64,000 bases of DNA from Porphyra umbilicalis (GCA_002049455.2 KV918821.1:238501-302500); one strand, 5' to 3'. Positions 10,411-22,485 are shown, counted from the first letter of the stretch. The notes: generated by a model not told the origin, from the letters alone. Numbers and translations: made by a program.

Positions 10411-11390
10411 TTAGTTAAAGCTGACGATGTGCAACGCATGTACAGCACACGCACACCCCTGTGTGGCGGGTGCATGTCCTGACACAGCTGCAGCGTGGCG
10501 CACGGTGCTCGTGCTGAGTGGAAGATCGGGCCCTCTCGATCCTCCGAGATACAAAACAGCCGCGACTTGGCGGCTCTCTAGCTCGATCTCGCAGGTTGAT
10601 CTTGCGGTGTGGATGCTGGTCAGACCCAGCCCCTCTCACACAGGACCACGGGTGCACATCCACGCTGTGCCCCGAAAGCTCAGGTTGGTGCTCGACTGGC
10701 CTCGTTTCTCCGGACAACCGCCCCTGGGAACCGGAAAGCCCTTGGCGACGGGCTCGTTGCCCTGTTTCTTTTTCCACGCTGTCGAAAAGGGTGGTGAGAT
10801 GCCTTTTAACACCCATTGGACAGTTGATCGGGCCCAGACAAGCGTCGGGTGCAGCAGGCCTGTCACCATCGCAGCGCAGGTCTTCTTAAAGGGTGTTCGC
10901 ACGCATGCCCGATTTTTCTATTTACGGAACCTCTGCGGAAGCAGCCTGCGAACACGGTTGAAGCAGCACTGCGCCGTGCTCAGCTGCGCAGGCGCTCGCT
11001 GATGCGGACACCTGTCGTGGATCGACCGCGGTGCGTCGAGGTGCCCAACGGACCGGCCAATGTGGCCCTTGCGGGCCCTGTACAACGATGCCACGCCGTC
11101 TCTTGTCGTGTCGCTCGACTATTTTTGCGCTGAACCGCGGGCGAGGAAAAAAGCGTCAGGCCGCCTGTGTGCACCTCCTCGACGAGGGTGGGGTCTGGCC
11201 CCACCGCCATGTGGCGGCCTGGTGGTGATGCGAGGAGGGCCCTAGTACGCCCTGGGATTGTTCGATGGCGGCTCACATGACCAAGTACCTTTAAGACCCG
11301 TTTAGTTCTGCTGTCTCCGCCCACCCACTTGACCCTGTCTTTCCATTCCTTGTTGTACGCCGTGCCGTCCCGGTGTGTCCGGAGACCACA
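10411..11390. other. Intergenic segment upstream of the membrane protein gene
   Basis: No gene is supported. Short open frames on both strands carry no recognisable domain. The last 100 bases are C/T-rich (for example 11310-11360) and probably form the 5' leader of the gene that starts at 11391. Confidence 0.3.
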
Positions 11391-13598
11391 ATGGTCGCAT
11401 CCCGGAGGGCGGTGCCGTCGCCGTCGCGCAGCGCAATGACGGCTCGAGGCGGTTCTACCTACGGCTGCGCCTCGCGGCTCCGGCCAACAGGCGTGCTTCT
11501 TGCGCTGGTACTCTCGGGAGTAGGGGCGGCTGCGACAAGTGTTGCCGCTTCAGCATCTTTTCCTGTCCCGGTCAACACATCATTAGGCGCCTTCCACACT
11601 TTGTCAACCCTGCCATGCGATACCGGCGGTCCGGGCAGGGAGGGCGGGGTGCGGGGCTTCACCACTCGCGGTGCCGGCGCGGACGAGGATAAGTTCTTTG
11701 CGGTGGGGTTGGGCTCCTGCTGGTCCCCTGCCACGGACCCCGTCGGGCTAGCATCTTGGACGGGCCTGCGAGAAGGACGTGGAGGGCCGGTTGTGACGCT
11801 CCCAACCAGCCCCTGGGCGGGCGCGGCGGCGGCGGTCGCGGCACTGCGCAACACAGACCCTACCGGCAAGTTTGTGCGCCACGTCTCATACGAGCCGCTG
11901 CTGACCGCTCGGCACCACGATGGCGGCCGTCAGCGCCTCGTCCATGAGGACACCATCACGCGGCTGCTCACCCTCCAACGCAACTCCATCTCGGGGGCAG
12001 TCCACCGACGAGTAGGTGCATACGACGTGCTTGCCGTTTCTCGGGTTACCGTCGGCTATTGCCGCTTGAAGAATTGCACCGACGCGAGCGCCGTGAACGT
12101 GCTCGGCTCCCGCTACAGGGACTATTACAACAAGACCCACCTGCCTCTACTGACCCACACGGATGACAGTGGCGTGCAAAAGACCATCTCCATCGTCGAC
12201 GAGGATCTGCTCTCGCTGGGCCGCGCAGCAGTCGCGGACCCGTCCTGGTTTGGCGGCGACAATGATTCGTGGGCGCTACGCGCGGGATTCAACCTCTACG
12301 CCTCCACACGTTTAGACGAGACAGGGCGGATGCAGCGGGTCGTCGACCCGTTGGGCCCCCGCTGGTGTCGCCACTGCGTTGTTGACATGGCTCACCCGTC
12401 GTCTGCAACAAAGGCCTACACCGCCAAGTGGCTCCAAGCTGTCGCGTACGTCTTTTGCCGACCCCCGCTATCGTCTTTTGTAGCCGGCGACGGCTACCAG
12501 CTGTGCGGCCAGGCCGAGGGACGTGCGGATCCGCACGTGGCTGCGACCGCAGGGGGCACAGCTGTACAGGCCCACGACGCGGAGTGGACCTTTGATCCCG
12601 ACCAGCGGGCAGGCGGGCCGGACCGGCCGGCACAGCCCGGTGCAACACCCCTGCCCCCCTGCGCCTTTCCGGACGACAGCGCGGCCGGGGGCATTGACTG
12701 GCCCCGCGACCGCCCGGCGTGGCTGCTCGGCCGCGGCAGCCGCGAGGTCAACCCCGCGTCGGCAGACGAGGTGGCGCTCGCCCAGTCCATCGCTGCGTGC
12801 GCGCACCCGTTGGGGGCCAAACGGTTCGTGGAGCTCCGCCGCATCAAATGGTCGCCCGCTGCGCGGTATGGCCCCGCCATTGGGGTGGCGGAGAGCCTCT
12901 CCCACCGCTTTGACGGGGCGGTGTGGGGGGTGGAGCCCCCCGACGATCCCACCTCGGCAACCAACTTGATCTTGGCCCTCAGTGTGGTGGTCCCCGCGGC
13001 CCTTGCCTTGGTCACCGTACTGATGACGGGCCGCTCGTGGTCCAAGCGGGACGTCGCCGCGCTGGTGCTCGTCTTTGTCGCTGGCCTCGTGTCGTCTGCC
13101 GGCCTCGTCGGCCTGGCGGTGGTGGAGGCGCGCGCGCAAGCCTGGCGGGGGGCGTCGCTCCGCAACGAGCTGGCCGTCCGCATCCACGAGAACGGCAGCA
13201 CGCCTGTCATGCGGCACCTCACGCACATGCCGCTGTACCGGGTGGAGACGCTCTACCTCGCCGCCCGGACGGGCTACCGCCTCAACCTGATTGTCAGCCT
13301 CGCGTCGGTCGTACTGTCCGCTTACGTGGTGCTGTTTGCCGCCGTTACTTGCTGCGCGGCCTACCGGTGGCGGCGACCAAAGAAAGTGGAGCCGGCACGT
13401 CCCCGCACGCCGCGGTCGCCCCGCGACCGCCTGGGGGGTGGCGGGGTGGTCGCCTCAGACGAGGTCGACATCGAGGCGAGGGTGGAAAGTCCGTCCCCTG
13501 GGGGACGGGTCCCCCACGAGTGTGCTCTCGTGAGAGGCTCTAGCGTCACGCGCGTGTCCGGCTCGCTGTCCCCGCGGTCGCCAAAGTTTGTCGAGTGA
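11391..13598 (+). CDS. Large secretory-pathway membrane protein, family unknown
   Basis: A single open frame of 735 residues begins at the ATG at 11391; the frame also extends 18 bases upstream without an ATG. A hydrophobic segment (GVLLALVLSGVGAAATSVAA) near residues 34-55 looks like a signal peptide or signal anchor. About 470 residues of lumenal or extracellular sequence follow, with scattered Cys (CRLKNC, WCRHC) and several N-glycosylation sequons (NTS, NCT, NKT, NDS). Three membrane segments lie near the C-terminus: NLILALSVVVPAALALVTVL, VAALVLVFVAGLVSSAGLVG and LIVSLASVVLSAYVVLFAAV. A basic, Ser/Pro-rich cytoplasmic tail of about 75 residues ends the protein. There are no introns and no frame breaks. 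I recognise no domain. Coding quality is good (consistent composition, one clear frame). Confidence 0.8.
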   Translation: MVASRRAVPSPSRSAMTARGGSTYGCASRLRPTGVLLALVLSGVGAAATSVAASASFPVPVNTSLGAFHTLSTLPCDTGGPGREGGVRGFTTRGAGADEDKFFAVGLGSCWSPATDPVGLASWTGLREGRGGPVVTLPTSPWAGAAAAVAALRNTDPTGKFVRHVSYEPLLTARHHDGGRQRLVHEDTITRLLTLQRNSISGAVHRRVGAYDVLAVSRVTVGYCRLKNCTDASAVNVLGSRYRDYYNKTHLPLLTHTDDSGVQKTISIVDEDLLSLGRAAVADPSWFGGDNDSWALRAGFNLYASTRLDETGRMQRVVDPLGPRWCRHCVVDMAHPSSATKAYTAKWLQAVAYVFCRPPLSSFVAGDGYQLCGQAEGRADPHVAATAGGTAVQAHDAEWTFDPDQRAGGPDRPAQPGATPLPPCAFPDDSAAGGIDWPRDRPAWLLGRGSREVNPASADEVALAQSIAACAHPLGAKRFVELRRIKWSPAARYGPAIGVAESLSHRFDGAVWGVEPPDDPTSATNLILALSVVVPAALALVTVLMTGRSWSKRDVAALVLVFVAGLVSSAGLVGLAVVEARAQAWRGASLRNELAVRIHENGSTPVMRHLTHMPLYRVETLYLAARTGYRLNLIVSLASVVLSAYVVLFAAVTCCAAYRWRRPKKVEPARPRTPRSPRDRLGGGGVVASDEVDIEARVESPSPGGRVPHECALVRGSSVTRVSGSLSPRSPKFVE

Positions 13599-14787
13599 CA
13601 AGGTAAACGCTCTGCCGTTTATTGCTCGGCGCCCGGTGCGAAAGTCTCAAGTCCCCGACGCGTGTCCTTACACTACCGACCCTCTAGCCTGCGGCACCCT
13701 CGCGTGCACGCCTTGCGGTCCAGCTCTCCGCGGTGCGGGCGTCACCCCCGGTCCCGGTTGGTATCCCGGCATGGGGCGGTGTGCGGGCACGAGCCCCCGA
13801 CGTCCCGTCACCGAGGGCAGGGCGGCGGTGGTCGACACCACCGCCGACCGCCACCCCGACCACAGCCCCACCCGCGCCGTGGCATCGGCCACCGTGGCCC
13901 CCCGCCAGGCCCCCCCCGCCCACGCCCCGAGCTGCGCCGCCACCGCCGCCCGCAGGCGGTCGCCCGCCGCCGACGCCGCCGCCGCCGTCGTTGCTGCCGC
14001 CGTCGGCTGCCGTCCCGCCTCTGCCAAGCCGCGGCACCCCCCCCAACGGCAGCGTCCCGCCCGACGCCCGCCGCCCCCCCCGCCGCCCACCGGCACGACC
14101 GCGGGCAGGCAGCACAATGTCGGACCGTACATCAAGCCGTGAATCAAAAGTGTGCTGCAGCTGGTCACGGTCTGGTGGGGGAGTTTTTTGCCCCAGGCTG
14201 CATGAACCGTACGGTACGCATCGTACCCCATGACGCTTCGCGTGGCTCTGGATTGGGACCGTGGCATCATGGCGGCATTCGCCTCTCCGACACGTGCCGC
14301 TGTGGAGGGCGCAGAGAGGGGTCATCGTTGGCACCAGAGCCAGAGACACCCACGCTCGTGCTGGGTGCTCGTCGTCAAGGGGCGCACCGGGGGCCCGGTA
14401 CAGTACAGTACTGTACCCCCCGCGGGGGGTGTGCGTGCGTGTGGAGCCCAATTCGGCCCCAATCGGCGCTGAGCGCATCTTTGGCCAACCACCAAAGGCG
14501 TCGAATACCCCCCCCACTTGTGACCACTTGTGGCGGCGCCCGCACCCCGAGACGCGTCGTGCAAACGCCCGCGCCCACTGGGCCGCGCGCCGCCTCGACG
14601 CGCGCGCGCGCCATCGAGCGCTGCCGCGCGCAGGCGTCCCGCGTTGCCGCCCTTCCCGCCACGGGCGGTGGCCCCCGCCGCCCCGCCCGCCGCCCGCCGA
14701 CCGCGCCGCGTGGTGTGCCCGTGTGCCGCGCCGCCGCGTCGGCCGCTGCGGGTCTCGGCCGCGTCGGCAGTGACGACGGCGGCGGGC

Positions 14788-14818
<31 letters not shown>

Positions 14819-15156
14819 GCGCGGCGGCGGCGAGCGCGGCGGGCGCGGGCCCCCCCCCCCCCCCGCCCCGGTCGGTGGCGCCATGGCGGGCGGCGGCAAC
14901 GGGGCGGCGGCGGCGCCGCGCCGCCGCCGCCCCCGCCGTGACGACGACGCTGCCGGCGGTGGGCGCGTCGCCGGCGGTGGGCGCGTCGCCGACGGTGGCA
15001 GCGTCGCCGACGGTGGCAGCGTCGCCGTCGGTGGCAGCGTCGCCGACGGGGGCGCCACCGCCGCGGGCGGCACCGCGACGGACGCGGGGCGGGTGGTGGT
15101 CCCCCCCCCCTCCCCCCCCCCCCCCCCCCACCGGGTGGCGCGCCGACGCGTCGACG
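13599..15156. other. Intergenic region and possible N-terminal exon of the acetyl-CoA transporter
   Basis: Bases 13600-14480 hold no recognised gene. At 14400-14425 there is a short hairpin (GGTACAGTA/TACTGTACC arms). From 14883 an ATG in a good context (GCGCCATGG) opens a Gly/Asp/Arg-rich frame with about five 18-base repeats (unit GTCGCCGACGGTGGCAGC, 14951-15052). After C runs at 15103-15129 this would lead into the transporter frame. A hydrophilic N-terminus is usual for SLC33A1 proteins, so translation may start at 14883. Confidence 0.4.
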
Positions 15157-17090
15157 ATGGCGCTGCTGACGACGCTCTACTTTCTCCAAGGGGTGCCGAT
15201 GGGGTTGACCTTTGGCACCCTCCTCTTCCTCCTCTCCTCGGGCGCGTCCTCGTACGGGGCGCTCGGCGTCTTTTCCGTGGCCGGCTGGCCGTATGCGCTC
15301 AAGCTCGGGTGGTCCCCGCTCGTCGACGGGGCGTACGTGGCGCGCGTCGGGCGGCGGCGGTCGTGGGTTTTGCCCGTGCAGGCAGCGTCGGGGGTGGCGC
15401 TCCTCGCCGGCGCGGGGTGGGTGGAGGGCGCCGTCGCGGCGGCGGCGGTCGGCCCCCTCACCGCCGCCTTTTTTGGCCTCGTCACCCTCGCCGCCACGCA
15501 GGACGTGGCCGTCGACGGGTGGGCGCTGAGCCGCCTCCGGGAGCGCACGTTTGGGAGCGTGTGTCAGAGCGTGGGGCTCACCGCCGGCTTCTTTTCGTGT
15601 ACGTGCGCCGCGTCTCGGGGGGGGGGGGGGGGGGGTTGGAGCGCGCAGGGGGGGGGGGCGCCGCGCGCTCGGCGGCGCGCGTCTGCGCGGTTGGTCGGCG
15701 GCGACGGCTGCGTGTGGGCGCCGCGTCGGGTGGTGTGGTGGCGGCGGCGGCGGTGGGGCGTGTGCGGGGCGGCGCGGTCGCACCACCGGTTGTTTGCTGT
15801 CGAGGCGGTTGCTGACGCGCGTTTCGGGTTTGGCCGCTTCGTCCTGCCGTTACGCTGTGCATGCGGCGCGCTCTGCGTGTCAATTTCTGCCCGTTGGTTG
15901 GTGCGTTTGGTGTGTGCTTGCCCCCCCCTACCCCCCCCCATCTTGTGCGCCGCACCCGCCACCCCTCCACCCGCCACCCCCCCCCCCCCGCCCGCCACCG
16001 CGCCGCAGCCTTTACCATCTTTTTGTCGCTCAACAATGGGGACTTTTGCAACCGCTTTGTGCACCCGCCGCTGCGCGCCGTTGCCGCCGCCGCCGCGTCG
16101 GCGCCCGCCCTCTTCCCGGCCCGCTGGGCGCTGCCGTCGACGACGGCGGGGCCGCTGCTGACGCTGGCGGGCCTCCTCCGCGCGACCGGCGCCCTGTACC
16201 TCCTCGTCACCGTGGCCCTGCTGTTTGTGCCCGAGGTGCCCCCGGGGGGCGTACCTCCCGCCGACGGCGGCGGCGACGGCAGTGGCGGCGCTGTCGGCGG
16301 TGGCGGTGGCGGCGGCGGGGACCCCCCCCCGCCAGCCCCGCGGCCGTGTATCGGCAGCTGGGGGCGATGACGCGCCTGCCCGCCATCCGCCACCTGTGCC
16401 TCATCCTGCTTTGCTCCAAGCTCCCCTTTGCCGCCCACGACGGCGCGACGGCGCTCAAGCTCCTCGACGGGGGCGTCCCCAAGGCGGACCTCGCCGCCAT
16501 GTCGGCGCTCGCCGTGCCCCTCGAGGTTGCCGCCACGCTGCTCGCGGGGCGCGCCGCGGCGGGCGGGCGCCCGTCGCGCCCCTTTCTCGCCGCCTACGCG
16601 GTGCGGCTGGCGCTCGCCGCCGCCGCCCCCGCCGTCGTTGCCGCCTCGTCGCGGGGCGGCGTCGGCGTCGACGGGGCCGTCGCGGGGTGGTACTGGTGGC
16701 TCGTCTTTGTCACGGGCGCCGCGTACCAGTGCGTCGGCTCTGTCGGCATGTTTGTGTCCATGGGCGCCTTTTTTGCGGCCGTTGGCGACGCGGCCGTGGG
16801 GGGGACCTACTTGACGCTCCTGAACACGGTGAACAATGGGGGGGGACGTGGCCCCGCGCCCCCGTCCTCGCCGCCATGCAAGCACTGACGGTTAAGGAGT
16901 GTGGGGGGGGCGCCTGCACCGTCGTGCGCGACGGCTACTACCCGGTGAGCGCGGCGCTCGTCGGCGCGGGCGTGCTCATTTACGTGGGGGTCCTCCGCCG
17001 GGGGCTGCCCGCCGTGGAGGCGCTGCCGCGGGAGGCGTGGTTGGTGGGGGGGGGGGGGGGGGGGGGGGGACGGCGAAAAAGGACCGCTGA
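15157..17090 (+). CDS. SLC33A1: SLC33A1-type acetyl-CoA transporter (AT-1)
   Basis: SLC33A1 is an ER membrane transporter that brings acetyl-CoA into the lumen for protein and glycan acetylation. Exon 1 (15157-15598) holds YFLQGVPMGLTFGTLLFLLS, FSVAGWPYALKLGWSPLVDG, GRRRSWVLPVQA and ATQDVAVDGWALS, all family blocks. The intron is 15599-16008 (GTACGT...CGCAG). The join gives GLTAGFFSSFTIFLSLNNGDFCN in parts that align residue for residue with the human protein without a gap. Exon 2 continues with RLPAIRHLCLILLCSKLPFA, LLDGGVPKADLAAMSAL, VGSVGMFVSMGAFFAAV, GGTYLTLLNTVNN, LTVKECGGGAC and DGYYPVSAAL. Frame changes fall at a C run (about 16322-16330) and a run of 8 G (16838-16845). After a run of 24 G (17046-17069) one frame ends in TAKKDR and a stop. 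See also the possible upstream start at 14883. Confidence 0.85.
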
Positions 17091-17797
17091 GGCGGGGGGG
17101 GGGGGGAGGGGGGCAAGCTGTAGGGTAACCCAACGCAAGGGTGGCTTGTTTTCACGGGAGGCGCTCGGGGCGCCCCCCGCCCCGCGCGCGGTCCGCGCCC
17201 CGTTGGCCGACGCGCGTCGGTGCGGCGCCGTCCCCACCGCCGCGGCGGTCCTCGCGCGCGCGGGCGGCGCGGCGAGGCGACGCGGCAGCGGGGGGGCCCC
17301 GACGCGGGGCGCGCCTCGTGTTTGGGCGGCCGCCCCGGCGGCAGCGGCGGCGCGGCGGCCGCCGCACGCGCGCGCACCGGCGGGGCGGCAGTGGCGGGGG
17401 GGGGCCGCCCGAGCACCTCGGCCGCGGCACGCGGCGGGCGGGTCGTCGGGCGGCGGCGGCCGCGGGTGTGCGCCCGTGCGTGTGGCCGACGCGGACGCGG
17501 CGGCGGCGCGCGCCGGGGCGGCGCCGACGGGCGGTCGCGGCAACCGGCGGGCGGCCGCGCGCGCGGCGGCAGGCGCACGGGGCGGGGCGACGGGGTTTTG
17601 ACGAAAACGAGAAAAGTAATAGCGCAGGTCAAGGTCCACACGGCCGGTCCCCAGTCCACACTGGTGTACAAAACGCTTGCTGACGGTCCGCCCCCCCACA
17701 GCCTTCCCCCCCCCCGCCCCCCCCACCCCCTGCGCCCCCCCGGGCACCACCGCACGACCCCCCCCTGCCCAACCCCCCCCCCTCCCCCCGCCCAACC
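17091..17797. other. Convergent intergenic segment, GC-rich
   Basis: This lies between the stop of the acetyl-CoA transporter and the stop of the minus-strand membrane protein. It is GC-rich with many G and C runs. A more normal patch (17580-17690) probably holds the two 3' ends. No further gene is seen. Confidence 0.35.
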
Positions 17798-19231
17798 TCA
17801 CGGCGCGTACGGTCCGACGCCCTCGAGCCCCTCCACGTCGACGCCCGCGCGCGGGTCGTCCCCCCCCCGCCACGGGCCGCCCGTGGCGTAGCCGAGGGGC
17901 ATGCCGACGGCCCCCCCCCCGCCCCCCCCCCCTCGTCGGTGGTGACGTAGCCCGGCGGCGGCGGCGGATCCGACGGCCGCACCGGCCCGACCGAAATGTG
18001 GTAGTCGTGCACCCCGTTCCCCGTGCCGCCGCGGGAGGAGGGGCTCAGGCTCAGCCCGAGGAGCGACGACGGGGGCGTGTCAAACCGCTCCTCGTCCTCC
18101 TCCCCAACGCCGTACGTGCCGTCAGAGGAGGTCGTGCCCGTCGTCGACGAGGACGACCGCCGCCGGTAGACGGGGGGGGGGGGGTCGGCGCCACCACCGC
18201 CACGTCCGTCGCGTCGACGAGCGGCGGGAGGGGCGGCGGCGGGATGACGGCGGCGGGCGCCGCCCCCGTACCCGACGTCCACGAGGGGGAGAGGGGCGGC
18301 ACGGGGCGCACCTCCCCCGTGCCGAGCCGCCCGAGGGAGGGGGTGGAGGAGCCGCCCGACAGGCGCCCGCCCGGCTTTTTTGTGCGCGCGTCGGCAGCGG
18401 CGGCGGCGCCGCCCGCGGCGGCCCGCTGCCGGCGGCGGCGGCGGCGGACGCACGCGCAGCAGCAGCAGAGGAGCAGCAGCGCCGCGAGCAGCAGCAGCGC
18501 CAGCACAATCCCCGCAATGGCGCCGCCACCGAGCCCCTCATCGTCGTCTGCCCCGCCAAAGAGGCCGCCGGCGGGCGCGGGCGTCTCGTCGGCCTCCCCC
18601 TCCTCCCCGCCGTCCGTCGGCACCTCGGCGGCGGCAACAACGACCGGCGGCCCGTCGAGGTCCGCCGACAGCCCCCCGTCGACGCCCGGACACGCGTCGG
18701 GCACCGCATCGTCAAAGGCGCCACTCGAGATGTACTCTTGCCACGCCGCCACCCGCAGCGCCGCCGACGCGTCGCCAGCGTCGGTGCGCGCGTCGGGCAA
18801 CACGGTCGTATAGTCGGCCACAAAGGGCCCCGTCTCCCCATTGCCGCCGCCCGTCGGCACGGGGTCGGTGGTCGTCGACCACGCGTCGGCGGCCGTGCCC
18901 GTTGCGTCGGCGGCGAGCCGCCGCACGCACGCGTCAACGGCGTCGGTGTAGCCGCCGCCGCCGGGCGTCGAGACGGTTAGGGCGGTGCGGAGGGTGCGGC
19001 TGGTGGCGGGCTCAAAGGGCGCCACCGGCTCCTCGGGGGGGGGGGGCGTCGGCGCAGGGTCGGGCGTGCCGCCCGCGGGCTGGATGATCGGCTCGGGCAC
19101 GACGGGGGCGGGGGGGGGGGGGGGGGGGGGGTCGACGGCGGCGGAAAGTTGATCACAATCTGCCGCCCGCGCACGCGGAGCGCACCGGCGCGGCGCGTCG
19201 GCAGCAAGCCGACGCCCACCACCGTCACGCT

Positions 19232-19264
<33 letters not shown>

Positions 19265-19330
19265 GCCACCGCCGCCCGCCAAAGCACCGACGGCCGCGCC
19301 CGCGGCGGCGGCGGCGGTCGGTACCCTCAC
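17798..19330 (-). CDS. Single-pass membrane protein with Pro-rich ectodomain, family unknown
   Basis: Read on the minus strand, the N-terminal part includes SVTVVGVGLLPTRRAGALRV and RGRQIVINF, then a Pro-rich linker. An ectodomain of about 170 residues follows, with paired Cys (AVDACVRRLAADATG, DAVPDACPGVDGG). One clear membrane segment (AIAGIVLALLLLAALLLL) ends in a Cys cluster and a stop-transfer run of Arg. The cytoplasmic tail is Ser/Pro-rich. After a run of 13 G on the plus strand (18172-18184) the frame changes and continues with SSSSTTGTTSSDGTYGVGEE, SSLLGLSLSPSS and HDYHISVGPVRPSDP. Another change near 17910 leads to MPLGYATGGPWRGGDDPRAG and a TGA at 17798-17800. No start codon is certain; the 5' boundary is approximate. 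The design (ectodomain, one helix, Ser-rich tail) suggests a surface or receptor-like protein. Confidence 0.55.
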
Positions 19331-22259
19331 CGCCGCCGCCGCCGCGGCGGCCGCTGCGCCGAGCCCCCCCACGACGGCCGCGGCGGCGGCGGCCGCCACC
19401 ACCACCACCGCCGCCGCCGCCCGCCGCCGTCCGCCACCACCACCACCACCACCACCACCACCGCCGCCGCTGCCGCCCGCCGCTCGTCGCCGCGTCTGCC
19501 GGCACGGGGGCGGGGGCACCCCCCCCCCCCCCGCCCCCCCTGCGGCGCGCCCGTCCCCCCCCCACCGCGTGCGCGGGCGTCTCCCCCCCTCCCGCCCGCG
19601 CCGCGGCTGCCGCCGACGCGGTCGCCGGCAGGGTCCATCCGCGACGCTACCCCGTGGCGGCGACACCCGTCGCGCCCGCCGCCGGCAGCGTCGATGGAGG
19701 AAGCGCCCGTCCCACCCCCGCCCGCCGCGCCGCCTCGTCGGCCGCACCCGCCTTGTACGCGCCGACGGCCGCCGTTGCGGGGAGTGGCGGCCGCGGGGGG
19801 CACCCCGCCGGCGGGGGGGGGGGCGCTGACCGCCCCCACCCGCGCGTCCCGGCGCTGTCGGCAGGCGCCCGCGGGGCGGCAGCGGCGCGCGGCGCGGCGC
19901 GGGGGCGGGGGGGCATGGCACCCGCCACACACCCACGGGTCGCAACGCCCGGTGCCTCCGCGCGCGACCGCCCACCCGCAGAGGGGGGAGGGGGGGGGGG
20001 GGGGGGGGGGTGGGGTGGGTGGGGCGGTGCCGCCCACCGACGGGCGTCGGGGCGCGAGGACACGCCGCCACCACCACCGCCACCGCCACCACCACCGGCG
20101 CCGCCGCCGCCGCCGCCACCACCACCACCACCACCGCCGCCGCCGCCGCCGCTGCCCGCCGTCGGTCGGTGGGTCGTCTCGACGGCGCGCCACCGACGCG
20201 GTGCCGCCGCCGCGCCAGACGGGGGTTGTTGTGCGGCGCCCGTCAGTGGCGGCGGCACCCCCCGCGGCCCCCCGTCGGCGGGCCCCCGCGTCGCCCGCTC
20301 GCCGCCGTGTGTCTGGGTGCGCTCGCGGGCGGGTGCGCCCCCATTGCCCGGCCGCGCTGCCGTTGGTCACGCGCGGGGGGGGGGGGGGGGGGGGGAGGGG
20401 GGGGGGGGCGGCACCGCGACGGGGAGCGCGTCGACCGCTCGGGCGGCCTCGTGGCGTCGGGTCAAGGAAGGGGGGGGGGGGGGTGTCGGGGGGGACGTGG
20501 CCCCGTTAAAACCCCGCCCCTCCCCCCCCCCCCCGCCGCGGCCCCGTCGCGAGGCGCACGCCACGCTCACCTTACCCCCCCCCGTCGTGCGGCGCCCGCG
20601 GGGGCGTCGGGGACCCGCGGGGCGGGGCGTGGCCATGGACCCCCCGCCCCCCCCCCCCCCCCGCCTCTGGCGGGCGCGCATCAGGTGACACTCCCCGCCG
20701 GCGCGGCACGCGGGCGCGCGCGGGGGGCCGGGGGGGGGAGCGCCGCCAAAACGTGCGCGGCGGCGGTCGGCGCAAACAGCGCGCCGAGGCGGGGGGCGGT
20801 GGGGGGCGTGACGTGACGGGGCGGCTGGTCGCACCGCCCGCCGGCGGCGAGCAGGGGGGGGGGGGGTGACAGGGGCGGCCGCCGCCGCCGCCGCGGCGGC
20901 CGCGCCAGACCCGCCGCCAGCGTGGCGGGGGGGGGTGCACGCACGTTGCCCCGCCGCGCCCGCCCGCCGCCCGCCCGCCCGCACCCGCCGCGTACGTGGT
21001 CCGCCGTGTGGGCGGGGGCGGGGGGGTGTGCGGGGGATCCCCCCCCCCCGCCCCTCGTCCCTCCCTCCCTCACCCCCCCCCCCCCCCCCCCTCTCGGGCG
21101 TCACCCCCCCCCCCCCCCCCCCGCCCCCCCCCCCCCCCCCGTGGCATTGCCGCCGCCCCTCACGGCGACCGGCGGGGGCTGTCAGACCCGCGCGCGGCGC
21201 CGCCGCCCGACGCCGCACGTTGCGGACCGCGCGGCGCGCGGGGGGGGGGAGGGGGCGGTCGCCAGAGCGGCCGCTCCCTCCCCTCCCCCCCCCCCCCCCC
21301 GCCACGGCGGCGGCGCCCGCGTGGCGGCGGCACCCACGCACCGCGGGCGGTCGGGGCGGCGCCGACGCGCCGCCGCCCGCCACTCTGCCGGTCGTGGCCG
21401 CCCCACAGGGGGGGGGGGGACGCCCGCCGGGGCGAGGCGGGGGGCGCCGCCACCCGCCACGCGCGCGGGTGGAGGGTGCCGCCACCGCCGCCGTGGTGGC
21501 GGGGGGGGGGGGGGAGGGGGGGGGGGGGGGGGGGGGGAGGATGTCAGACGACCGCCGCCGCCGCTGCCGCTGCCGCCGCTGCCGCTGCCGCCGCCGCCGC
21601 CGCCGTCACCGCCGCCGCACGGCGGCCGCGCCGACCGCGCGGGCGGCCGCAGGGGCGCCGGCGGCAGCAGCGGGCGGCGGTGGTGGCCGCGGCGGCGGCG
21701 GCCGCCCCCCGCCGGCGCGCGTCGTCGCCCATTGACACACCGCGCGGGGGCCGCGGGGGGGGCGCGGCGCGGCGCGCGCGCGCGCGCGCGCCGCGCGCCG
21801 CCACGCGCGGCGCGGCGCGCGGCTCGCGCCGCCGCCGCGCACGCGGGCGCGGCGGCCGCAGCGTCGCGGGCGGGGGGGGGAGTGGCGGGTCCGCGCCTCC
21901 CCTCCCCCCCCCCCCCCCCCCCCCTCCCTCCCCGTGGCGCCGCCGCGCCGCCGCGCGGTGCGCGGCGGCGCGCGGCGCGGCGCGGCCGCGGCGGCCACGC
22001 CGCCGCCAGGGGGCGGCGCGGCGGCGGGGGCCCCGCCCCCGCCGCACCGCGCGCGGCGGCGCGGCCACGACGCGGGCGGGGGGGGCAGAGGCGGCGGGGG
22101 GGGGTGTTGGGGGGGGGGGGGGGGCGGTGCGCCAATGGCGGGCGCGCCGCCGCGCCGTGGACGGCACTGTTTGCCGCTGCCGCAGCGGCAAGCGCGCGGC
22201 GCGCGGCGCGCGGCGCGCGGCGCGGGCGGGCGGGCGGGCGCGCGGGGGCGGCCGAGGTG

Positions 22260-22297
22260 TGGAAAAAAAAAAGAAAAAAAAAAAAAAAAAGAAAAGG
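22260..22297. repeat. Poly-A tract in GC-rich surroundings
   Basis: About 38 bases are nearly pure A, interrupted by three G, inside DNA that otherwise has almost no A/T. It may be a retrocopy tail, a poly(dA) nucleosome-free element or a simple repeat. Confidence 0.6.
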
Positions 22298-22391
22298 GGG
22301 TGCGTGCAAGGCGCAATCTGGACAGACGGGCGCGCGCGCGGCGGCGCGGTGGGTGGCCGCCCGACGGGCGGCGCACCGTGCGGCGGCGGCC

Positions 22392-22485
22392 GAGACGGCC
22401 GCGGGGGCGGGCGCGGGCGTTACAATGACGGCGGCGCCGAGACGGCCGCGGGGGCGGGCGCGGGCGTTGCAATGACGGCGGCGCC
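22392..22485. repeat. 47-base tandem duplication
   Basis: A 47-base unit starting GAGACGGCCGCGGGGGCGGG at 22392 repeats at 22439, with one difference seen (TTACAATG versus TTGCAATG). Confidence 0.7.
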
